Below are positions 5,331 through 9,897 of a DNA stretch of 9,897 bases, piece by piece (the stretch's first letter is position 1; each line of letters starts with the position of its first letter). The notes below the pieces were generated by a model. That model made no database searches, was not told the DNA's origin, and saw only the letters and a list, made by a program, of their open reading frames with translations. Origin of the DNA: an uncultured Acidimicrobium sp. GTDB lineage: Bacteria > Actinomycetota > Acidimicrobiia > Acidimicrobiales > Ilumatobacteraceae. The position numbers were made by a program, and so were the translations under genes. The stretch lies in NCBI GenBank assembly GCA_903853285.1, contig CAINTF010000009.1, positions 1-9,897 on the forward strand, in the 5' to 3' direction.

Positions 5331-7472
5331 TTTGACCCATCCAAGACCCTGATGGTCCTTTGCAAAGCGCTGGAATATGGCTGCCCCTACTGCCCTTCTT
5401 GAGTGGCCTTGGTCTGCCCGTGGCACTGCCTGGTAGACCGTAGACCACTCCAACTGGTGCATCTGATTGAACTCCTTGGGGATGGATGGGCGGCCAGCGC
5501 CACGGCGCATGATGACCCCTTCTGGGTGATTGTTGATGATTGACTGGATGTAGCTGCAAACCTCATCACAGGCATCAAGAATCTTTTGCTCTTGCTTTTC
5601 GTCTTTTCTGGTGGATGCTGCCTGTTTGCGCTCGTCTTCGGATGACATGGACGGGGTGACGAGCAGAACCATCTGCTCTTGCATTTGGTGGTCCTCGTCC
5701 ATGACGGCATCTGCAAACACTTCGGATGTAAATTTGATCTCTCTAAAATTGGGCTGGTATCTGGTCTTGACCAGGCGCATATAGCGTGTTTTTGTTTCGT
5801 CCTCAAACAAAACTCCTGTTAATGTTGCATCTCCTGTAAATGCTGATGCACCCCGTGCTGTAGCGTCTGAGTCTGATTTTGATATTGTTTTATTAGTGTG
5901 CGTGATAATGCACATTGGGGTATCGAGTTGAATATATATAGTCTGCTTTAATGCGGCGATAAATGCGCCGACTTCAGAGTTATCATTCTCATTATCAATA
6001 TCCATTGTGGAATTTGCAGTATCAAGAACAAGTAGTGGCCTGATGTTGCCTACTGTGTGGGCGATGACGTTGGTGGCAAGTAAGAGCAGGTCTTGGACTG
6101 CGCTTCTTCTGGCATCAATGATGACGAACCAGTCATTGATGTCTTGGGCCTTGATACCGTAGTGGCGGCAGTACCCTGTCAGTGTCCGTTCGACTTGGTC
6201 TGAGTCTTCGGTGACGATAATTGTTTTGCGTTTTCTGGTGGCGGTAAGTTCACAGTTGCTGATGCCTGACATGACCAGGCACAGACTGATGACCGCGGTG
6301 GTCTTGCCGATACCAGGTTGACCGGCCAGCACCATGAAGCTGTGCGCCCAAAACCCTTTAATAAGATAGCGGATGGGTTTGAGCGTGCCGATGGACAGTT
6401 GGCGCTCTGGCCAAGCTGGTGACTCTATAGCGAAAGGCTCATCAGGTGAGCCAGTGCTAGGCTCACTAGGCAAGCCTTGCTTGATGATGTTGGCAAAGTC
6501 TTCAACCGCTGACAGTCTTTGGCTTTGCTTGGTCTGGGGTGTCCAGCCATTATCTTTAGCGTACTTGAACAAGGTTCCGATGCCAACGCCTTTGTTTTGG
6601 TGGAAAGATTTCCAGTGCGCTTCGATGTCAGCATCGCCCTTGAACTTGCTGCCTGCTGCTGACCAGTTGGCCCAGGCGCTACGGCCTTGGTCCCCAAAGG
6701 CTGTGTGCAGCGCTTGGCCCAGCTCGATCCATTGGTCGTAGTCGCAATCTGGACTGATGTGGTGCAGAGCCTCCAAAGCCCTCTGGAAATCATCAGATGG
6801 GCTTGTAGCAGGGTATTGCGTCATGGGTGGTGGGGTAGCAGCCGTTGGTGGTGTCGGTGCGTTCACAGCGTGCTGAGCTGTGATTCCCCAGTCGGTCAGT
6901 AGCTGGTACAGATCGACAGGCTCACCCAGTGAGCCTACCAAGGCGTTGCCGGAAAGTAGCACCGACTTGCCTGCACTGTTGGGCAGGCCAAAGACCTCAA
7001 CCTCTTGACCATTTCCAAGTTTGTATTTCGGCAGGATTTGGTCAATGGTTGGCAGGGCGTTGGCCCAGACAAATATGTGTCTGCCTTTGCCTGAGACTGA
7101 CACCTCGGTCAGCATCCCCTTGGACTTGACATCCTTGGCCATTGCTTTGATGGACTGATGTGTGGGTCCATCGGACCTCTTCATGTCCACATCTAGGCAA
7201 ACAAGATAGCTGCCGTTTTGAAGTATGGGGGCTTGCTGGACAAGGCCAATGTGCTGGCCCTGACCGTGGGGGATGGCCTCCATAGCCCAGATGTCATCTG
7301 CGGTGTACAGGTCATCGGCTGGCGTGTCTCTGGCTACGCCTTGGCCTGTGCGCTTATAGGGAATCTTCTGGCTTGAGAATGTGCAAAATAGGGCGTTTGG
7401 CGCTGACTTAATAAGTTGCAGTGCAATAGCTTGCGACTGCGTGAACGCTTCGTTTTGAGTTAAAATTGACAC
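5322..7472 (-). CDS. Primase-helicase fusion: AEP-like primase, PriCT-2, RecA-like helicase
   Basis: This 716-aa protein probably primes and unwinds phage DNA. The N-terminal archaeo-eukaryotic-primase-like part shows LVCLDVDMK (D94, D96), VSVSGKGRH (127-132) and VEVFG (E159), fitting the metal-binding and nucleotide-binding motifs of the prim-pol superfamily. A Pro/Thr-rich linker (about 204-226) follows, then a PriCT-2 domain (227-306; DYDQWIELGQALH, SAAGSKF, WKSF). The RecA/RepA-like ATPase has Walker A GQPGIGKTT (384-392), Walker B LLVLDTANS (D484) and ITHTNK (H525). A charged segment and a C-terminal region that may bind DNA end the protein. GTG 7472-7470 has a good AAGGA site; the longer frame from TTG 7526 would run through a hairpin and lacks a site. 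The iteron-like gap lies directly downstream. Confidence 0.92.
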   Translation of the reverse strand: MSILTQNEAFTQSQAIALQLIKSAPNALFCTFSSQKIPYKRTGQGVARDTPADDLYTADDIWAMEAIPHGQGQHIGLVQQAPILQNGSYLVCLDVDMKRSDGPTHQSIKAMAKDVKSKGMLTEVSVSGKGRHIFVWANALPTIDQILPKYKLGNGQEVEVFGLPNSAGKSVLLSGNALVGSLGEPVDLYQLLTDWGITAQHAVNAPTPPTAATPPPMTQYPATSPSDDFQRALEALHHISPDCDYDQWIELGQALHTAFGDQGRSAWANWSAAGSKFKGDADIEAHWKSFHQNKGVGIGTLFKYAKDNGWTPQTKQSQRLSAVEDFANIIKQGLPSEPSTGSPDEPFAIESPAWPERQLSIGTLKPIRYLIKGFWAHSFMVLAGQPGIGKTTAVISLCLVMSGISNCELTATRKRKTIIVTEDSDQVERTLTGYCRHYGIKAQDINDWFVIIDARRSAVQDLLLLATNVIAHTVGNIRPLLVLDTANSTMDIDNENDNSEVGAFIAALKQTIYIQLDTPMCIITHTNKTISKSDSDATARGASAFTGDATLTGVLFEDETKTRYMRLVKTRYQPNFREIKFTSEVFADAVMDEDHQMQEQMVLLVTPSMSSEDERKQAASTRKDEKQEQKILDACDEVCSYIQSIINNHPEGVIMRRGAGRPSIPKEFNQMHQLEWSTVYQAVPRADQGHSRRAVGAAIFQRFAKDHQGLGWVKLF
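6436..6476. repeat. Palindrome GGCTCA-N5-TGAGCC plus a degenerate copy
   Basis: GGCTCATCAGGTGAGCC at 6436-6452 is a 6-bp-arm inverted repeat. A second, imperfect copy GGCTCACTAGGCAAGCC follows at 6460-6476, with starts 24 bases apart. They encode the Ser/Pro/Glu-rich linker (about residues 333-346) before the helicase domain. Confidence 0.6.
6919..6935. repeat. Palindrome GGCTCA-N5-TGAGCC, second site
   Basis: GGCTCACCCAGTGAGCC has the same 6-bp arms and 5-base spacer as the copy at 6436-6452, about 480 bases away in the same gene. It encodes GSLGEP at residues 180-185, just after the primase-like domain. Confidence 0.6.
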
Positions 7473-7478
7473 TGAAAT

Positions 7479-7484
7479 TCCTTC
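7479..7484 (-). promoter_or_regulatory. Ribosome binding site fixing the GTG start of the primase-helicase
   Basis: GAAGGA lies six bases upstream of GTG 7472-7470. It is the only strong site near the N-terminus, and it supports the GTG over the upstream TTG at 7526. Confidence 0.75.
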
Positions 7485-7509
7485 ATGGGGGTTTCTTTGT
7501 AGTTGCTTT

Positions 7510-7545
7510 AAAGACCTGATGCTCAATACATCAGGTCTTTTTTTT
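7510..7545 (+). terminator. Intrinsic terminator on the plus strand
   Basis: The perfect 12-bp arms AAAGACCTGATG (7510-7521) and CATCAGGTCTTT (7529-7540) are separated by the 7-base loop CTCAATA. On the plus strand the stem runs into eight T (7538-7545), a textbook intrinsic terminator. In the minus direction, that of all the genes, the hairpin is followed only by TTTAAAG, so it would be a weak terminator there and may instead act as a leader hairpin or mRNA stabiliser. It lies between the DUF2800 nuclease stop and the primase-helicase start. No plus-strand gene that would need it is visible. Confidence 0.85.
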
Positions 7546-7561
7546 GCATGAGATGTGAATT

Positions 7562-8575
7562 CTATTCCTTGGCCTTTTCTTTGACCAGACTGGGCGCTGA
7601 CTGTTTCTCACCGATCAGGTCTTCGGACAGATCAAGGCCCAGCTTGATGACTGCTGCCGGCGACTTTAACTCCCATGCTGTTGCGTAGTGCTTTAAGGCC
7701 TGGGCCACCAGTTTCTCGTCCTTCCAGAACTTCATCTTGCGGCCTGCTTTCATGGCCCAGCCGGTGATCGTGCTGCCTTTGGTGATCTGATCCTTGGCAG
7801 CAGACTGCACGGCCTCGGACCAAGTTGCGGCAAGTGTTGCAAGGTCCAGCATCTCTGGGGTGACTTGGGTGTCGGGCTTAAAGTCTGTGCGTGCATTGTC
7901 TTGGACCTTGGCCCTGATGGATGGGCAGATGGTCTTGGCCTTGCAGTACCGGCAGGCATCCACCGATGCGTTGGTGGGTGCATCGGGTGACAGGGCAAGT
8001 TCGGCTGCGGCCTTGAGTTGCACGCCATGCTCGATCAAGCGCTCACCCGTCACGGTCCATTTGCTGTGGCCAGCACGGGGCTGGAAGATGTGCATCGTGC
8101 AAGTAATCGTGCCAGGGGCGTTAAATTGGCGCATAGCGCCAAGTGCGTAGGTCAGGAGTTGCCGGTTCTCTATCGCATCGACTAACACCCTGCCGGTCTT
8201 GAGATCAACGATGTGAAGGTGATCTCCGTCCACCAGAACAGCGTCTGCCGTGCCGCCAAGCGCAGGGTGAAGGGTGGATAGCCCAGCATCCACATTGACC
8301 TCTATGAGGCGTTTCCGGGGATGCTCGACAAGGGTGTCGATAAACTTCTTGTAGTCCTTGGCCATCGCTAGGTGTTCGGGGTTGACATCCAGCGGGATGA
8401 GTTGGTTTGTCAGCAGTTGCTCAGACAGTTCGTGAATGGCAGTGCCAGTGGCTGCGGCCTCGCCTGCTGGCTCGTAGGGCATCTGATTTTCTAAGCGGAC
8501 CGAGCCTGGGCAAGACATAAAGCGGTCTGTGCGGGATGCTGAAAGGCGTGCGTGTTTACGGGTTTCATGTTGCAT
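7562..8575 (-). CDS. DUF2800-type PD-(D/E)XK nuclease (Cas4/RecB-like)
   Basis: A 337-aa RecB/Cas4-type nuclease that probably acts on DNA ends in recombination or replication. Motifs in order: LSASRTDRFMSCPGS (C22), GTAIHE (44-49; H48), an acidic E92, GGTADAV (D111), IVDLKTG (D124, K126) and QLLTYAL (Q139, Y143), which form a complete active site. A C-terminal CRYCxxxxxC (C208, C211, C217) plus C22 gives four cysteines, the arrangement that binds a 4Fe-4S cluster in AddB and Cas4 enzymes; cluster binding here is inference. ATG 8575-8573 has a strong AGGAG site at 8582-8586, so I prefer it to ATG 8611, which would overlap the upstream gene. It lies 13 bases after the SNF2 stop, consistent with one operon. 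The stop is TAG at 7564-7562. Confidence 0.9.
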   Translation of the reverse strand: MQHETRKHARLSASRTDRFMSCPGSVRLENQMPYEPAGEAAATGTAIHELSEQLLTNQLIPLDVNPEHLAMAKDYKKFIDTLVEHPRKRLIEVNVDAGLSTLHPALGGTADAVLVDGDHLHIVDLKTGRVLVDAIENRQLLTYALGAMRQFNAPGTITCTMHIFQPRAGHSKWTVTGERLIEHGVQLKAAAELALSPDAPTNASVDACRYCKAKTICPSIRAKVQDNARTDFKPDTQVTPEMLDLATLAATWSEAVQSAAKDQITKGSTITGWAMKAGRKMKFWKDEKLVAQALKHYATAWELKSPAAVIKLGLDLSEDLIGEKQSAPSLVKEKAKE

Positions 8576-8588
8576 GGTTTTCTCCTGG

Positions 8589-9815
8589 TTAAATGATTTG
8601 ATTGACGACATCTAGCTTTTTTAAGACCTTGGCCAGGACTGTGTGGTCAAGGGATGCCCTGATGGTCAGGATGTAGATGACTGGGGGGATGCCTGATTTG
8701 TTGATGTTCTCGACCCTGCTACTGGCTTGCTCTAGTGCTGATGTGGACCAGGTGCATTCGACAAAAACGATTGTGTCAGCGGCAGACAAATCAATGCCTT
8801 CGGACATGGCCCCGATGTTGCCGATGATGCACTTAGTTTCACCACTTTGGAAGTCTTTAAGGGCTTTATCCCTATTGGCCCGTGATGTATCGCCCACAAT
8901 TACCACGGGCTTATGCAGCCGTAGGGCTTCTTCAAGACGGGCCACCACTTCTTTGTGGTGGGCAAAGACCACAACGGGTTCACCAGCCTGCAAGAGGTCA
9001 TCGATAAAATCAGCAGCGTATGCCACTTTGCGGATGCCGGCCTCTTGCATGATCTCTGACAACCCCTCAAACGCAAGCAAAGCGTTGGGGCTTGCGAACA
9101 GGGCATCAGCGTCAAATGCTTGCTCACGTTTGTCGGTCGGTAAATCAAAGGTAATCAGGCTGACTTGCGGGTCACGATAATCTTTAAAGACATCTTCTTT
9201 TTTGCGCCTAAGAACATGGGGCCGCATCAGGTCTTTCAGTTCGGGAATGTTGGATGCGCCACTGGTGTCCAGCCCCCAAGGGGCCGACCACATTTTTGCG
9301 TAACGGGCTGCAAAGTCAAACCAGCCACCACGGTAAATCCGTAGGCCGTGCAAGATGGGCCAAAGTTCAATGGGCCTGTTTGGGATGGGTGTGCCACTGA
9401 GGGCATAAACATGGTCCACTTTCTTCATGGCAATCATTGCAGCCTTAGTTCTTTGGGCTTTGGGGTTCTTTATTCTGTGGCACTCGTCCAAGACTAGCGT
9501 GCTATATCTGTCCACATTTGTTACGCCATACTGCAAAACATCGTAGTTGATGATGGTAATTTGAGCTGTTTGTGGCTCTGCTGCTTGACGCTTCCCATTG
9601 ATGACTTCTACTGTGACATCGGGGGCCAGAGCGTTGAATGCTGCCTCCCAGACGGTTTTGGCAATTGCGGGGCAAACGATGAGGGCTGGAAGGTGTTCAA
9701 GCGCTGCGGCTGCTGTGGGTAGCGTCTTGCCCACTCTTGGCTGGTCTGCAAGTATGGCTCTACGCTTGGAAAGCAAGAATTCTTTGGCCTCTTGCTGATG
9801 CGGGAAAAGTTTCAT
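8589..9815 (-). CDS. SNF2-family DEAD/DEAH helicase
   Basis: A compact 408-aa superfamily 2 ATPase of phage SNF2 type, expected to move along or remodel double-stranded DNA during replication or recombination. Motifs: FPHQQEA near the N-terminus, motif I ADQPRVGKT (23-31; K30, T31), DECH (110-113), LSGTPIPN (139-146), then the second lobe with VVVFAHHKE, NIGAMSEGIDLSAADTIVFVE (motif V) and ALEQASSRVENINKSG (motif VI). Motif I has QPRVGKT where most SNF2 proteins have EMGLGKT, a variation found in other phage members. ATG 9815-9813 has a GGAGT site at 9822-9826 with a 6-nt spacer; a TTG at 9872 would extend the frame through the promoter-like region and is unlikely. It is first in the visible operon. 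A nuclease (DUF2800) follows, and a VRR-NUC enzyme lies further on. Confidence 0.93.
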   Translation of the reverse strand: MKLFPHQQEAKEFLLSKRRAILADQPRVGKTLPTAAAALEHLPALIVCPAIAKTVWEAAFNALAPDVTVEVINGKRQAAEPQTAQITIINYDVLQYGVTNVDRYSTLVLDECHRIKNPKAQRTKAAMIAMKKVDHVYALSGTPIPNRPIELWPILHGLRIYRGGWFDFAARYAKMWSAPWGLDTSGASNIPELKDLMRPHVLRRKKEDVFKDYRDPQVSLITFDLPTDKREQAFDADALFASPNALLAFEGLSEIMQEAGIRKVAYAADFIDDLLQAGEPVVVFAHHKEVVARLEEALRLHKPVVIVGDTSRANRDKALKDFQSGETKCIIGNIGAMSEGIDLSAADTIVFVECTWSTSALEQASSRVENINKSGIPPVIYILTIRASLDHTVLAKVLKKLDVVNQII

Positions 9816-9842
9816 TCGTTTACTCCGTTTTAATGAGCGCTC

Positions 9843-9872
9843 AGTGTAGCCGAGATTTGTGCTAAAGTGCAA
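9843..9872 (-). promoter_or_regulatory. Putative sigma70-type promoter for the SNF2 operon
   Basis: On the minus strand TTGCAC (9872-9867) and TACACT (9848-9843) are separated by 18 bases. The elements match the consensus only partly (3/6 and 4/6) but lie about 30 bases before the SNF2 start, with no gene between. The palindrome at 9873-9889 touches the -35 element. Confidence 0.4.
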
Positions 9873-9889
9873 TTCTGCATTTCGCAGAA
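9873..9889. promoter_or_regulatory. Operator-like palindrome TTCTGC-N5-GCAGAA
   Basis: A 17-base inverted repeat with perfect 6-bp arms and a 5-base spacer, directly upstream of the putative -35 element. The size and place suit a dimeric repressor or activator, but no regulator gene is in the window and the region beyond the edge is unseen. Confidence 0.4.
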
Positions 9890-9897
9890 AAGTGAAA

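Noticed and set aside
6373..6741. Plus-strand and alternative minus-strand frames within the primase-helicase
   Set aside because: They are shadows of a gene with intact domain motifs, in the GC-richer part of the sequence where spurious frames are expected.
7473..7526. N-terminal extension of the primase-helicase from TTG 7526
   Set aside because: The added codons run through a terminator-like hairpin and the leader, and a good AAGGA site stands six bases before the in-frame GTG at 7472.
9816..9872. N-terminal extension of the SNF2 helicase from TTG 9872
   Set aside because: The extension overlaps the likely promoter. ATG 9815 has a GGAGT site and begins the family-typical MKLFPHQ.

Overview
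The window reads as part of a tailed-phage genome or prophage. Every convincing gene lies on the minus strand, so gene order runs from the right edge to the left. The anchors are a terminase small/large subunit pair, a phage-type primase-helicase, two PD-(D/E)XK-type nucleases and a SNF2-family helicase. I see no integrase, tRNA, rRNA, insertion sequence or host housekeeping gene, so lysogeny cannot be decided. Moderate GC, Shine-Dalgarno starts and the protein families fit a Gram-negative, probably proteobacterial host. A freshwater betaproteobacterium (Burkholderiales) is my guess, not something the sequence proves.

Replication/recombination module (about 9872 down to 4381): a putative promoter with a flanking palindrome, then a SNF2-like helicase, a DUF2800-type PD-(D/E)XK nuclease with four cysteines placed as in an Fe-S cluster, and a 716-aa primase/PriCT-2/RecA-like helicase fusion. 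Next comes a 201-bp gene-free stretch with iteron-like TTACCGGATTA repeats, a DnaA box and a long hairpin, then a small Cys-containing protein overlapping a VRR-NUC nuclease.

Packaging module (4280 down to 599): terminase small subunit, a 271-bp gap (3476-3746) carrying four consensus DnaA boxes, a two-part protein ending in an ADP-ribosyltransferase-like (ART-PolyVal) domain, and the terminase large subunit, whose ATG directly follows the stop of the ART gene. Downstream are a beta-rich small protein of probable virion association and the start of a small conserved phage protein cut by the window edge.

Three things stand out. Eight exact TTATNCACA DnaA boxes fall within 1.6 kb (3609-5230) and none were seen elsewhere, which together with the iteron-like repeats beside the primase-helicase suggests a host-DnaA-linked phage replication origin. 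The ART gene looks chimeric: its ART half is strongly AT-rich and its N-terminal half is not, with the change at the domain boundary. A near-perfect intrinsic terminator faces the plus strand at 7510-7545 although no plus-strand gene is seen.

Several starts were moved from the longest open frame to codons with a good ribosome binding site, or with a better motif or overlap fit. All functions are assigned from motifs by eye; no database search was possible.
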